Positions 53,807 through 63,362 of a stretch of 64,000 nucleotides of DNA are shown piece by piece. The notes below the pieces were generated by a model that saw nothing but the letters and a program-made list of their open reading frames with translations, did not search any database and was not told where the DNA came from. The DNA lies in contig JBCCMQ010000010.1 of the NCBI GenBank assembly GCA_039026235.1, positions 1 to 64,000 of the forward strand, in the 5' to 3' direction. The stretch's first letter is position 1. Each line of letters begins with the position of its first letter. The translations under genes and the position numbers were made by a program. The stretch comes from JBCCMQ01 sp039026235. Its GTDB lineage: Bacteria; Pseudomonadota; Alphaproteobacteria; Rhodobacterales; Rhodobacteraceae.

Positions 53807-54119
53807 CGCGTGCGGCCGCCTGGCGCGCCTCGCGGTGGATAAGGACAAGGTTGCGCACATAGACCACAAGCCCCATGGCCTGTCCCAGGATAAACACGAT
53901 GTCCTGCCGGTAGATCGCGTAGGCCAGAAGCATCGTGCCGCCGGTGATCGACAGGTACCAGAAGGCGACCGGCACATAGGACTTTCCCGCCCGTTCAGAT
54001 GCAAGCCATTGCACAATGAAACGCGCGGTAAAGGCAAGTTGTGCGGTCAGCCCGAGGACAACCCACCAGAATTCGGTCCAACCATCGATTGCGAGAAGCT
54101 GAAACACCGTCTCTTTCAT
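53796..54119 (-). CDS. Lipid-A-disaccharide synthase N-terminal domain (LAB_N) protein
   Basis: 107 residues with about three hydrophobic helices and the LAB_N pattern: FWWVVLGLTAQLAFTARFIVQWLASE, SYVPVAFWYLSITGG and a final VYVRNLVLIHR. Such stand-alone domains accompany GT2/GT39 pairs and are possible flippase-like or acceptor-handling subunits; the role is inferred. Overlaps GT2 by 4 bp and PAP2 by 11 bp. Confidence 0.85.
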   Translation of the reverse strand: MKETVFQLLAIDGWTEFWWVVLGLTAQLAFTARFIVQWLASERAGKSYVPVAFWYLSITGGTMLLAYAIYRQDIVFILGQAMGLVVYVRNLVLIHREARQAAARDGA

Positions 54120-54940
54120 GGGCTGCTCGCCTCGTCAAAACTGACCGAGACATCGCCGGGTGCAATGCTGCGCCGGCGCCGGACCAGCCAGGCAACGCCC
54201 AAAAGATCGGTGAGCCCGACGATGGCGCGTCCGATATTGGTATATTTCGACCGGCCGGACGACCGCTCAGCATGGGCGACATCGCAGTGGGCGACATCCC
54301 AGCCATCCCGCTGAAAAAGGGCGGGCAGATAACGGTGCATATGATTGAAGAAGGGCAGCGCCAGAAAAGCATCGCGCCGAAACGCCTTCAGGCCGCAGCC
54401 GGTATCGCGGGTGCCGTCCTTCAGCAGTGCCCGGCGCAGGCCATTGGCCATGCGGGAAGCGATCAGCTTGTGCGGTGGGTCCTGTCTTCGTAGCCGCTGA
54501 CCCGCAACCAGGCCAAGGGTCTTCGGACGGTCGCTTGCCAGAAGCGGGGCCAAAAGCTTGGGCAGTTCGGACGGGGGATTTTGCCCGTCGCCGTCCAAGG
54601 TACAAATCAGCGATCCACGGCTGGCGCGCACGCCGGAATGCACGGCGGCCGATTGGCCCGCCGGCCGGACGTGGGTTACCACAGTCATCCGCAGATCAGG
54701 CCGTGCCGCCCGGTAGCCACTCAGCACGTCGGCGGTGGCGTCGGTTGAGCCATCATTGACGACGCAAATCTCAAAAGTGGCCACGCCTTCCAAGGCGTCT
54801 TGGCATCCATCCAGCAAAGCCTCAACTGTGCCGGCTTCATCCAACATGGGAATGACAACGGACACACGCACGTCCGGATCTTCGACATTGTGGCCACCGA
54901 GAAGACCCAGGTCTTGGGTGGCACCGCTCTCAGATATCAT
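54116..54940 (-). CDS. Glycosyltransferase family 2 (ArnC/DPM1-like)
   Basis: Makes a polyprenyl-phosphate-linked sugar on the cytoplasmic side. 274 residues: VSVVIPMLDEAGTVEALL, VNDGSTDATADVL, LDGDGQNPP (DxD motif) and DTGCGLKAFRRDAF, typical of the DPM1/ArnC branch. It lacks the ArnC C-terminal membrane helices. ATG 54940 has AAGGA upstream; open frame to 55126 is not supported. It leads the envelope-modification operon. Confidence 0.87.
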   Translation of the reverse strand: MISESGATQDLGLLGGHNVEDPDVRVSVVIPMLDEAGTVEALLDGCQDALEGVATFEICVVNDGSTDATADVLSGYRAARPDLRMTVVTHVRPAGQSAAVHSGVRASRGSLICTLDGDGQNPPSELPKLLAPLLASDRPKTLGLVAGQRLRRQDPPHKLIASRMANGLRRALLKDGTRDTGCGLKAFRRDAFLALPFFNHMHRYLPALFQRDGWDVAHCDVAHAERSSGRSKYTNIGRAIVGLTDLLGVAWLVRRRRSIAPGDVSVSFDEASSP

Positions 54941-55356
54941 TCCGGGTCCTTGGTTGTGCGTGTCTGCGCGGACGGGCCGATCGCGAGCTTGATCAGAACC
55001 CATTGCGTACGCTCTGCCATCGGCATCTTTCCCTGTCCATTGGCTTACATTCAATGCCCCGCCGACTTCAATGGTCGGGACCGCCCAACGCGTGGAACTC
55101 GTGCCCGGCACGACACACAGATTCATGGCAAAAGCGCTCCTCCACCCGCCACTCGACTGCCGGGAATTGCCCGTGGGCCTGCCGCGTTAAGCGTCTTACA
55201 CGCGAAAACCCGCTTTACATCGGCAGCGGACGAAGGTTGAAGAAGTTCCGAAGCATACAGGTGCAACGCAACTCTTCCCGGCAGGAGCTCAGCCACAAAG
55301 GGTATGCGGGTCGTCGGCAGGCGCAAACCGCTGACACAGCAGCCGGATGGAAGGAA
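54941..55356. other. Divergent intergenic region between the GT2 operon and mnhA
   Basis: 416 bp between divergent starts. Both strands have open frames running through it, but these have the irregular composition of non-coding GC-rich DNA. It should hold promoters of both operons; I see no convincing hexamers or operator. Confidence 0.45.
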
Positions 55357-57633
55357 ATGGCGGAAGCGGAAAATCAGGAACAGTCGGGTGGCACGCAGAC
55401 GGGTCTGGCGCATACGCTGGTCGCGGCGGCGCTGTTCCTGTGGTTCTTTGGTTTCCTCGACCGGATAGCAGACGGCGAAGCCGTGCGGCTCGCCTGGGAC
55501 TGGGCGCCCAGCCTCGGGATTTCGTTCTCCTTTGTTTTTGACGGGTTGAGCCTGACATTCGCTCTTTTGATCTCGGGTATCGGCACCCTGATCCACCTTT
55601 ATTCCAGCAGTTACCTGGGCGGGCACCCCCAGTACCGGCGCTTCGCCCTTTACCTGACGGCTTTCATGGTCTCGATGCTGGGGCTGGTCCTGGCGGACAA
55701 TCTGATCGCGCTTTTCGTGTTCTGGGAACTGACCACGATCACGTCGTATCTGCTGATTGGGTTCGGCCATGAAACCACCAATGGCCGCCGCTCGGCGCTG
55801 CAGGCGATGCTTGTTACCGGAGCGGGCGCTTTGGCGATGCTGGCCGGTTTCATTCTTTTAGGGCGCGCAGCGGGAACTTTTGAGATTTCCGAAATCCTTT
55901 TGCGGAAGGACTTGGTCCTGGCGCACGACCATTTCGGGGCGATCCTGATCCTTGTGCTGCTTGGCGCCTTCACCAAATCGGCGCAGGTGCCGTTTCATTT
56001 CTGGCTTCCGAACGCCATGGCCGCGCCCACCCCAGTCAGCGCCTTCCTGCATTCGGCCACCATGGTTAAAGGCGGCGTATATCTTATGGCGCGCCTCTAT
56101 CCGGCCTTCAGCGCATCCGAGGTCTGGGTCTGGACCCTGACGATATTTGGGGCGGTAACGGCCGTTTTCGCCAGCGTCATGGCCTTGCGGCAGACCGATC
56201 TGAAACAGGCGCTTGCCTATACCACGCTCATGGCGCTGGGCACGCTGACGCTTTATCTCGGACAGTCGTCCGAATACGCGATCACCGCTTTTGCCACCTT
56301 CCTGATCGTGCATTCCTTTTACAAGGCGGCGTTGTTCCTGGTGGTTGGTGCCATTGATCACGGGACCGGCACCCGGGATGCCGAGATACTGGGTGGACTG
56401 GGCAGGGCCATGCCGTTCACGGCCCTGGCGGCGGCGCTGGCCGCGGCGTCCATGGCAGGCTTGCCACCGTTTCTGGGTTTTATCGGCAAAGAGTTGCTTT
56501 ACGCCGGTTCGATCCGCGTCGAGACCTCGGTGATCTTCGTCACCGGCATGGTTCTGGTGGCGAACGCGCTTATGTTCACGGTCTCCGCCATCGTCGCGTT
56601 CCGCCCATTTTGGCGTCCGTCGCGCGGCCGCCTGCCCGTCGTCCCGCATGAGGCCCCTTGGCAGATGCTGGCCGGGCCGCTGTTTCTGGCCGCCTGCGGC
56701 ACCGCATTCGGCATCTTTCCCGGGCTCGTACAGCACACCATCGTGGATCCGATCGTGGGCAGCCTGCTTGGGGATCCAGAGAAAGCAAAAGAGCTGCACC
56801 TTTGGGCCGGCATCAACGTGCCTTTCGTTCTGTCCTTGGTCACCTACGCCATCGGTCTTGCGCTTTACATCCCGCACCAAAGCATCCGCGGTGCCCTGGC
56901 ACGCCTCGATGCGGCGACGCCGACCATGGACGACTGGTGGGATGCACTGCTCGCCGGCTTCCGGCGCTTCGCCCGTTGGCTGACGGCCATCCTGCAGCCC
57001 GGAGATTTGCGCACGTATCTGGCGACAACCTTCATGGTTGTCATCTTCGGCTTTGCCGGGACGATGCTGGTGCGCGGTCTGGGGCCACTGGAGCTTGCGC
57101 CTACAAATCTGCAGTGGAGCGACTGGTTTGTCTTTGGCCTGATCGTCGGCAGCACCGGCGTGGTTGTGGCCACGTCATCGCGGATAACGGCCGTAGCAGC
57201 ACTGGGTGTCGGCGGCATCGGGGTGGCGCTGACCTTCATCAGCTTCGGCGCTCCGGACGTCGCCATCACCCAGCTTTTGGTTGAAACGCTTGTTGTTGTC
57301 CTGGTCGGCGTCGCCATGCTGCGCATGCCCTTTCTCGACGAATTGGGAAGCCGGGACCGCCGCCCGGCCGACGCGCTGATCGCTGTCGGCGTCGGCGTGG
57401 TTGTGTCGCTCGTCGTGCTTGCGGTTCTTGCCCAGCCAATAGATTTGCGCCTGACCGAGTACTTCGAGAAGACCAGTGCGAAAGAAGCCTTTGGCCAGAA
57501 CATCGTGAACGTCATTCTGGTGGACTTCCGGGCTCTGGATACCTTCGGTGAGATTTCTGTCGTTCTGATCGCCGGGCTGGCCTCTTACGCATTGCTGCGC
57601 ACGACCGTGAAACACGGGAGGGACGAGGAATGA
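55357..57633 (+). CDS. mnhA: Na+/H+ antiporter subunit A (Mrp/Mnh)
   Basis: Largest subunit of the multi-subunit cation/proton antiporter, related to NuoL. 758 residues: VFWELTTITSYLLIGFGHE (key Glu, about residue 120), FTKSAQVPFHFWLPNAMAAPTPVSA (split; key Lys), MVKGGVYLMARL, and a C-terminal DUF4040/MbhE-type domain (FGAPDVAITQLLVETL). ATG 55357 has GGATGGAAGGA ahead, with slightly short spacing; further upstream starts are unsupported. Leads mnhABCDEFG, each gene overlapping the next. Confidence 0.93.
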   Translation: MAEAENQEQSGGTQTGLAHTLVAAALFLWFFGFLDRIADGEAVRLAWDWAPSLGISFSFVFDGLSLTFALLISGIGTLIHLYSSSYLGGHPQYRRFALYLTAFMVSMLGLVLADNLIALFVFWELTTITSYLLIGFGHETTNGRRSALQAMLVTGAGALAMLAGFILLGRAAGTFEISEILLRKDLVLAHDHFGAILILVLLGAFTKSAQVPFHFWLPNAMAAPTPVSAFLHSATMVKGGVYLMARLYPAFSASEVWVWTLTIFGAVTAVFASVMALRQTDLKQALAYTTLMALGTLTLYLGQSSEYAITAFATFLIVHSFYKAALFLVVGAIDHGTGTRDAEILGGLGRAMPFTALAAALAAASMAGLPPFLGFIGKELLYAGSIRVETSVIFVTGMVLVANALMFTVSAIVAFRPFWRPSRGRLPVVPHEAPWQMLAGPLFLAACGTAFGIFPGLVQHTIVDPIVGSLLGDPEKAKELHLWAGINVPFVLSLVTYAIGLALYIPHQSIRGALARLDAATPTMDDWWDALLAGFRRFARWLTAILQPGDLRTYLATTFMVVIFGFAGTMLVRGLGPLELAPTNLQWSDWFVFGLIVGSTGVVVATSSRITAVAALGVGGIGVALTFISFGAPDVAITQLLVETLVVVLVGVAMLRMPFLDELGSRDRRPADALIAVGVGVVVSLVVLAVLAQPIDLRLTEYFEKTSAKEAFGQNIVNVILVDFRALDTFGEISVVLIAGLASYALLRTTVKHGRDEE

Positions 57634-58058
57634 AATCGATCATTCTGATGGCAGGAACCCGGTATCTGGTCGGAGTGCTCTTGGTGTTCTCGCTCTACAT
57701 GCTTTGGCGCGGTCACAATGAACCCGGCGGCGGCTTCATCGGCGGGCTGATCGGCGCCACCAGTTTTGTGCTTTATGCCATCGCCTTTGGTACGGAAGCG
57801 GCACGCCGTGCGCTCCGAGTGATGCCGCAGACCGTTGCGGCGGTCGGATTGGGGATCGCGCTGGTGGCCGGCCTTGCGGCGGCCTTGGCCGGTGACGACC
57901 TGTTTACAGGCCAATGGCTCTTTCTCGGTGCAGATCCAGAGATCGAGGGCGACAAGGGTCTGCCCCTGTCGACCGTCCTTGTCTTCGACATCGGGGTTTA
58001 TCTGGTGGTGTTCGGGGCGATCCTGACCCTGGTTTTTGCCATGGAGGAAGAAATCTAG
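57630..58058 (+). CDS. mnhB: Na+/H+ antiporter subunit B
   Basis: 142-residue membrane protein with ARTxLLxGxLLxxxLYxLxRGHNEPGGGFIGGLI pattern (here LVFSLYMLWRGHNEPGGG). GHNEPGGGF is the MnhB signature. It starts ATGA-coupled to mnhA. About four membrane helices. Confidence 0.93.
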   Translation: MKSIILMAGTRYLVGVLLVFSLYMLWRGHNEPGGGFIGGLIGATSFVLYAIAFGTEAARRALRVMPQTVAAVGLGIALVAGLAAALAGDDLFTGQWLFLGADPEIEGDKGLPLSTVLVFDIGVYLVVFGAILTLVFAMEEEI

Positions 58059-58059
58059 G

Positions 58060-58422
58060 ATGGAAGTGCTGCTCGCCATAGCATCGGGCGTCCTGATCGG
58101 TGGCGCGGTCTACATGATGCTGGCACGGAACGTGCTGCGCTTCATTTTCGGCCTCGTTATGATCTCGAACGCGGCCAACCTGATCATCTTCGCGTCCGGA
58201 CGCCTGACCCGCGGTGCGCCACCCCTTATTCCCGATGGCGCCTATGCGCCCGAAGGGATCGTTGCCAATGCGCTGCCCCAGGCCCTGATACTTACGGCCA
58301 TCGTGATCGGCTTTGGCCTCTTCGCCTTTGCGCTGGTTCTGGTGTTTCGGGCCTACACGACGCTTGGCACCCTGAATTCCGAAGAAATGCAGGTGGCCGA
58401 ACCCGAAGAGTGGCGCGATTGA
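58060..58422 (+). CDS. mnhC: Na+/H+ antiporter subunit C
   Basis: 120 residues, three helices, NuoK-like: LIGGAVYMMLARNVLRFIFGLVMISNAANLIIF, then DPLPQALILTAIVIGFG type motif (here ANALPQALILTAIVIG). ATG 58060 begins one base after the mnhB stop. Essential partner in the antiporter. Confidence 0.93.
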   Translation: MEVLLAIASGVLIGGAVYMMLARNVLRFIFGLVMISNAANLIIFASGRLTRGAPPLIPDGAYAPEGIVANALPQALILTAIVIGFGLFAFALVLVFRAYTTLGTLNSEEMQVAEPEEWRD

Positions 58423-59954
58423 TGAGCTGGGTTCTAGCCCTTCCTTTGATGTTTCCCTTCGCCACCGCGGTTCTGGCGTATCTTTGCCGTTACACACCGG
58501 CCGGGCGCTGGATCAGCCTGATTGGCAGCATCGGGCATTTGATGGCGGGCCTTGTGCTGTTTGCAGAGGTACGCGCCCAAGGCGTGTTGGCTGGACAGAT
58601 GGGCGGCTGGGCAGCACCTTTCGGGATCACACTGGTTGCGGACACTTTCTCGGCGATCATGGTCGTGTTGACAGGCCTGACCGCTGTGGCTGTCGCGGCC
58701 TATGCGATCGGAGAGATTAACGAACGCAAGGAACACCTGGGGTATCACGCGCTCTTCTGCGTTCTGATTGCCGGCGTGACCGGGGCGTTCCTGACCGGCG
58801 ATCTCTTCAACCTCTATGTCTGGTTTGAGGTGATGCTGATCGCATCCTTCGGTCTTTTGATCCTGGGCGGGCGTCCGGCACAGATCGATGGCGGACTGAA
58901 ATACGTGACGCTCAACCTGGTCTCGACCATCCTGTTTCTGTCGGGTGTGGGGCTTCTCTACGGTCTCACCGGAACCCTTAACATGGCCGATCTTGGTCTC
59001 GCCGTGGACAGGGTGGAAAACCGGGGTCTTCTGACTGTCGTTGCCATCATGTTCATGATCGCATTCGGTGTGAAGGCGGCCGTATTCCCGCTGTTTTTCT
59101 GGCTACCCGCCGCCTATCACACACCGGCCTATGTGGTGTCGGCGGTCTTTGCGGCGCTTTTGACCAAGGTCGGGGTATATTCGCTGATACGCACGTTCAC
59201 GCTGATCTTCGACCATGACACAGCCTACACGCACCAGCTTTTGCTTTTGGTGGCGTGCCTGACCATGCTGGCCGGTGCCATTGGCGCGGCCTCTCAGACC
59301 GAAATTCGGCGGATCCTGTCGTTCAATATCATCAGTTCGATCGGCTTTATCCTGTTCGGTGTAGCCCTCGACAGCCCCATCGCGATGCTGGGCGCAGTCT
59401 TCTACCTCATGCACAACATTCCGGTGAAGGCGAACCTGTTTCTCTTGGCCGGGCTGATCCATTCCCTGACCGGGGCATCCGATCTGCGACGCACCGGCGG
59501 GCTTTATAAGACCGCACCGCTGGTGGCACTTCTTTTCTTCATACCCGCCTTTTCGCTGGCCGGTTTCCCGCCGCTTTCGGGCTTCTGGGGAAAATACTTG
59601 CTGGTACGCGGCGCCATCGCGTCCGAGGCATGGTATGTTGCTGGCATCGCGCTTTTTGCCGGGCTTCTGACAATCTACGCAATGGGAATGGTCTGGGCCG
59701 AGGCATTCTGGAAAGCGCATCCCGATGGTCTGGAGCCAAAGTTGTCTGATCTGCCCCCGCAGCAAGTCACCGCCCGCATCGTGCCCGTCGCCGCGCTGGG
59801 TGCCGTGACGGTGTTGATTGGCGTCTTCCCGGAACCCTTCCTTCAAGTCGCCGAGGCGGCCGCCAATTCTCTTCACGAACCGTCAGACTACATCGCAGCA
59901 GTTCTGGGCGAAAGCGCCGTGGCGCCGGATGTCGAAGGGGCCCTTGATGAGTAA
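58422..59954 (+). CDS. mnhD: Na+/H+ antiporter subunit D
   Basis: 510 residues, NuoM/NuoN-like with about fourteen helices: NLYVWFEVMLIASFGLLILGG (key Glu), FGVKAAVFPLFFWLPAAYHTPAYVVSAVF (split; key Lys) and AGFPPLSGFWGK. TGATG overlap with mnhC; the end overlaps mnhE by 8 bp. Confidence 0.93.
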   Translation: MSWVLALPLMFPFATAVLAYLCRYTPAGRWISLIGSIGHLMAGLVLFAEVRAQGVLAGQMGGWAAPFGITLVADTFSAIMVVLTGLTAVAVAAYAIGEINERKEHLGYHALFCVLIAGVTGAFLTGDLFNLYVWFEVMLIASFGLLILGGRPAQIDGGLKYVTLNLVSTILFLSGVGLLYGLTGTLNMADLGLAVDRVENRGLLTVVAIMFMIAFGVKAAVFPLFFWLPAAYHTPAYVVSAVFAALLTKVGVYSLIRTFTLIFDHDTAYTHQLLLLVACLTMLAGAIGAASQTEIRRILSFNIISSIGFILFGVALDSPIAMLGAVFYLMHNIPVKANLFLLAGLIHSLTGASDLRRTGGLYKTAPLVALLFFIPAFSLAGFPPLSGFWGKYLLVRGAIASEAWYVAGIALFAGLLTIYAMGMVWAEAFWKAHPDGLEPKLSDLPPQQVTARIVPVAALGAVTVLIGVFPEPFLQVAEAAANSLHEPSDYIAAVLGESAVAPDVEGALDE

Positions 59955-60429
59955 ATTCGCTGCGAATCTGATCCTGGCGGTTCTGTGGGCTTCTCTGATG
60001 GGTACGGTAACCGTCACGGCGCTTGCCGTCGGCTTCGTCATCGGTTTTGCCGTGCTCTGGATCGTCCAGCCGCTTTTTGGCGAGAAGAGCACCTACTTCA
60101 GCCGTGTCATAAGTTGGATCCGGCTGTTCTTCCGGTTCCACTATGAACTGCTCGTGTCGTCGCTTAGCGTTGCTTGGGATGTGATAACACCGGGACAAAG
60201 CGCGCGCCCCGCGATTGTGGAAATGCCGCTGAGCGTAAAGACGGATCAGGGCATACTGATGATCACCAATCTGATTTCCCTGACGCCCGGCACGCTCAGT
60301 CTGAATGTCAGCGATGATCGGAAAACCCTGCTGATCCACGCAATGTTCGCCGACGACCCCGAGGCGATCTGCCGGGATATCAAGGGCGGTCTTGAACGGC
60401 TGGTAATCAAGGCGGTTGAAGGGGCATGA
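59947..60429 (+). CDS. mnhE: Na+/H+ antiporter subunit E
   Basis: 160 residues with two or three N-terminal helices and a cytoplasmic domain. ISLTPGTLSLNVSDDRKTLLIHAM is the MnhE signature (in parts). ATG 59947 lies inside the mnhD stop region; longer in-frame openings upstream are within mnhD. Confidence 0.92.
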   Translation: MSKFAANLILAVLWASLMGTVTVTALAVGFVIGFAVLWIVQPLFGEKSTYFSRVISWIRLFFRFHYELLVSSLSVAWDVITPGQSARPAIVEMPLSVKTDQGILMITNLISLTPGTLSLNVSDDRKTLLIHAMFADDPEAICRDIKGGLERLVIKAVEGA

Positions 60430-60746
60430 CCGGCGCCGATTTCATCATTGTCTGTGCCGGGATCAGCGGCATTCTGGTCGCTGTCGGCGTCACTTTCTCG
60501 TTCATCAGACTGGCGCGCGGGCCCAGCATTCCGGACCGGGTCGTGGCGCTGGACATGATGACGGTCGCCATCGTGGCCATCTGCGGCATTGCCTCGATCA
60601 TCTCGCGACAAGAGGCGTATCTTGACGTGGCACTGGTCTTGGCACTGGTCGGTTTTCTGGCCAATGTCGCGCTGGCCCGCTACGCCGAACGCCGCCGGAT
60701 CCGCCGGGATCAGGCCGGTGCGCCAACCGAGGAGGTGCAGGAATGA
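60426..60746 (+). CDS. mnhF: Na+/H+ antiporter subunit F
   Basis: 106 residues, three helices: FIRLARGPSIPDRVVALDMM, ISRQEAYLDVALVLALVGFLANVALARY. RGPSIPDRVVALD is the MnhF family signature. ATGA overlap with mnhE. The charged tail (RIRRDQAGAPTEE) is cytoplasmic. Confidence 0.92.
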   Translation: MTGADFIIVCAGISGILVAVGVTFSFIRLARGPSIPDRVVALDMMTVAIVAICGIASIISRQEAYLDVALVLALVGFLANVALARYAERRRIRRDQAGAPTEEVQE

Positions 60747-61066
60747 TCGACTTTGTTGTGGGCATTCTGGTTCTGTCCGGCGGCCTTTTCGCCTTTGTTG
60801 CGGGCCTGGGCGTCTTGCGCCTTCCAGACGTTATGATCCGCATGCATGCCTCGACTAAGGTGGGCACGCTGGCCTGCGGTCTGGTGATGTTGGGGGTGAT
60901 CCTGCATTTCCAGGAAACCTCGCTTGTTCTTCGGGCCGTTGCCATCGTCGGCTTTCTTCTTCTGACCGCACCGATTGGCGCCCATATGATCGGACGCGCA
61001 GCCATTCGCACCGGAGTTCCCCTTTGGAAGCCGGATGACGCATCGGACCAGGACACAGGCAGCTAG
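60743..61066 (+). CDS. mnhG: Na+/H+ antiporter subunit G
   Basis: 107 residues, three helices with GVLRLPDVMIRMHASTKVGTLACG, the MnhG/PhaG signature, and TAPIGAHMIGRAAIRTG. ATGA overlap with mnhF. Completes the seven-gene set. Confidence 0.92.
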   Translation: MIDFVVGILVLSGGLFAFVAGLGVLRLPDVMIRMHASTKVGTLACGLVMLGVILHFQETSLVLRAVAIVGFLLLTAPIGAHMIGRAAIRTGVPLWKPDDASDQDTGS

Positions 61067-61243
61067 CGGTCGCGTTCGCGAGCTCTGCCTGCCCGCTGCG
61101 CCGGTGCGGACCGGTAACGCCAGCCAATTTCGAAATTTTGACGCGAACTGCTGGCCAGCGGACGTTTCCGTGCCAGAGAAGTCGCGCCATAGGGAGCAAC
61201 ACACGGCCAAGGACGCAGCCCGGCCAACCGAGAGGGAATTGTC

Positions 61244-62677
61244 ATGATCGAGAAACGGGACTTCTACATAAACGGCGCCTGGGTCGCTCCGCGAGCGGGC
61301 AGCGACTTCAATGTTATCGACCCATCGAATGAAGATCCCTGCGCCGTCATCTCGCTTGGCGGTCAGGCCGACACCGATGCCGCCGTGGCAGCCGCCCGCG
61401 CGGCTTTTCCGGCGTGGTATGCAACGTCTCTGGACAAACGGATCGAACTGGGACGCGCCATCCTGGCCGCCTATCAGGCCAGGCGTGAAGAAATGGCCGA
61501 GGCGATCAGCCTTGAGATGGGCGCGCCGATCGAACTGGCGCGCGAACAGCAAATGCCGCTAGGCGAAAGCCACATCAAGGCAGCGATCCGCGCGGCCGAG
61601 AACTTTGCGTTCCAACGCCCGCTTGGCAATCACGCACCGAAGACCCAGATCCGCTACGAACCGATCGGTGTCTGCGGCCTGATTACGCCGTGGAACTGGC
61701 CGATGAACCAGATCGCGCTGAAGGTCATGCCGGCGCTGCTATCGGGATGCACGTCGATCCTGAAGCCATCGGAAATCGCCCCGCTTTCGGCAATGCTGTT
61801 CGCGGAAATCCTGCATGAAGCCGGAACACCGGCAGGGGTCTTCAACTTGGTTAACGGAGACGGGCCGGGCGTCGGAACGCAACTGAGCGGGCACCCCGAT
61901 ATTGAGATGATCTCATTCACCGGCTCGTCGCGCGCCGGAATTGCCATCACCAAGAACGCCGCCGATACACTAAAGCGTGTCACGCTGGAATTGGGGGGCA
62001 AAGGAGCCAACATCGTTTTTGCCGACGCGGACGCCGATGCGGTGACCCGAGGTGTGATCCACTGCATGAACAACGCCGGTCAGTCCTGCAGCGCGCCGAC
62101 ACGCATGCTGGTCGAACGTTCGCGCTATGATGCCGCGGTCGAAGAGGCCGCCAAGTGCGCCGATGCAATGACCTATGGCCAAAGCGGCGACGTAGATCAC
62201 AACATGGGCCCGGCCGTGAGCGAAGCACAATTCGGAAAAATTCAGGATCTGATCCAGGCCGGAATTTCCGAGGGCGCACGCCTTGTGGCCGGTGGCACGG
62301 GTCGTCCCACGGGGATGAACCTGGGTTACTATTGCCGGGCGACCGTGTTCGCCGATGTCGCCAATGATATGCGCATTGCCCGGGAAGAAATCTTTGGCCC
62401 GGTCTTGTCGATGATCCCCTTTGACAGCGAAGAAGAAGCGATCCAGATCGCGAACGAGACCGACTATGGGCTGTCAAACTATGTCCAGTCCGAGGATCCG
62501 GAAAAGCGCAACCGCGTGGCCATTCAACTGCGTTCCGGCACGGTTGAGATGAACGGCATGCCCCGTGGTTCGGGTTGCGCCTTCGGCGGCATGAAGATTT
62601 CAGGCAATGGGCGCGAAGGCGGCGTCTGGGGCCTTGAGGATTTCCTTGAGGTAAAGGCGGTCAGCGGCTGGGGCTAA
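61244..62677 (+). CDS. NAD(P)-dependent aldehyde dehydrogenase
   Basis: Oxidises an aldehyde to the acid. 477 residues: GLITPWNWPMNQ, FTGSSRAGIAI, catalytic Glu in LELGGKGANIVF, catalytic Cys in NAGQSCSAPTRM and EIFGPVLSM. RBS GAGAGGGA. It follows mnhG after 177 bp and is probably a separate unit. Could be a betaine-aldehyde, phenylacetaldehyde or general detoxifying ALDH; sequence alone does not decide. Confidence 0.9.
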   Translation: MIEKRDFYINGAWVAPRAGSDFNVIDPSNEDPCAVISLGGQADTDAAVAAARAAFPAWYATSLDKRIELGRAILAAYQARREEMAEAISLEMGAPIELAREQQMPLGESHIKAAIRAAENFAFQRPLGNHAPKTQIRYEPIGVCGLITPWNWPMNQIALKVMPALLSGCTSILKPSEIAPLSAMLFAEILHEAGTPAGVFNLVNGDGPGVGTQLSGHPDIEMISFTGSSRAGIAITKNAADTLKRVTLELGGKGANIVFADADADAVTRGVIHCMNNAGQSCSAPTRMLVERSRYDAAVEEAAKCADAMTYGQSGDVDHNMGPAVSEAQFGKIQDLIQAGISEGARLVAGGTGRPTGMNLGYYCRATVFADVANDMRIAREEIFGPVLSMIPFDSEEEAIQIANETDYGLSNYVQSEDPEKRNRVAIQLRSGTVEMNGMPRGSGCAFGGMKISGNGREGGVWGLEDFLEVKAVSGWG

Positions 62678-62750
62678 CGCACCGGCGCTTGCATCCACTT
62701 CGGCGGGCGTCAAGTATAGACGTGACGCCCGCACGGAGTGATTTGCCGCC

Positions 62751-63359
62751 ATGTCCAAAGTTCTCGTCTACTACGCCCACCCCGGACAGCAGTATTCCCA
62801 GGCAAACGCCGCCATGGCCGAGCGCGCGCGCGGTCTTGAGGGCGTCACCTTCGTAGATCTTTACGCGCTCTATCCCCGTTTCGACATTCGGGTGGACCGA
62901 GAGCAGGACCTTTTACTGGACCACGACGTGATCGTTTTTCAGTTCCCACTGTTCTGGTATTCGACACCATCGCTGATCAAGGAATGGCTGGATCTTGTCC
63001 TGGAACACGGCTTTGCCTACGGCGCCGATGGGACAGCGCTTGCCGGCAAATCCATGATGTTGGCGATCACTGCCGCGGGCCCGTCCGACGCCTACCGCCC
63101 CGAAGGCTTTCAGCACCACGACCTGCGCACGTTTCTGACGCCGCTCGAACAGACGGCCCGGCTTTGCAAGATGGAATTCCTTCCGCCCTATGTCCTCTTC
63201 GGCTCTCTACGCGCACGATCCGAAGATCGTATGGGCGATCACGTCGAAGGCTATGGGCGTTTGCTCAGCGCACTGCGGGACGACCGGTACGAGGCAACCA
63301 AGGCGCACGATATGGCCGTCGTCCATCACGACACGCTGCCGATTTTTGAGAAGGTGTAG
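62751..63359 (+). CDS. NAD(P)H-dependent flavin oxidoreductase (KefF-like)
   Basis: 202-residue flavodoxin-fold quinone reductase: LVYYAHPGQQYSQAN (FMN phosphate loop), VFQFPLFWYSTPSLIKEWLD and LTPLEQTARLCKM. These activate Kef potassium efflux when cells face electrophiles. A kefC-type gene starts four bases later, confirming the pairing. Confidence 0.9.
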   Translation: MSKVLVYYAHPGQQYSQANAAMAERARGLEGVTFVDLYALYPRFDIRVDREQDLLLDHDVIVFQFPLFWYSTPSLIKEWLDLVLEHGFAYGADGTALAGKSMMLAITAAGPSDAYRPEGFQHHDLRTFLTPLEQTARLCKMEFLPPYVLFGSLRARSEDRMGDHVEGYGRLLSALRDDRYEATKAHDMAVVHHDTLPIFEKV

Positions 63360-63362
63360 CCC

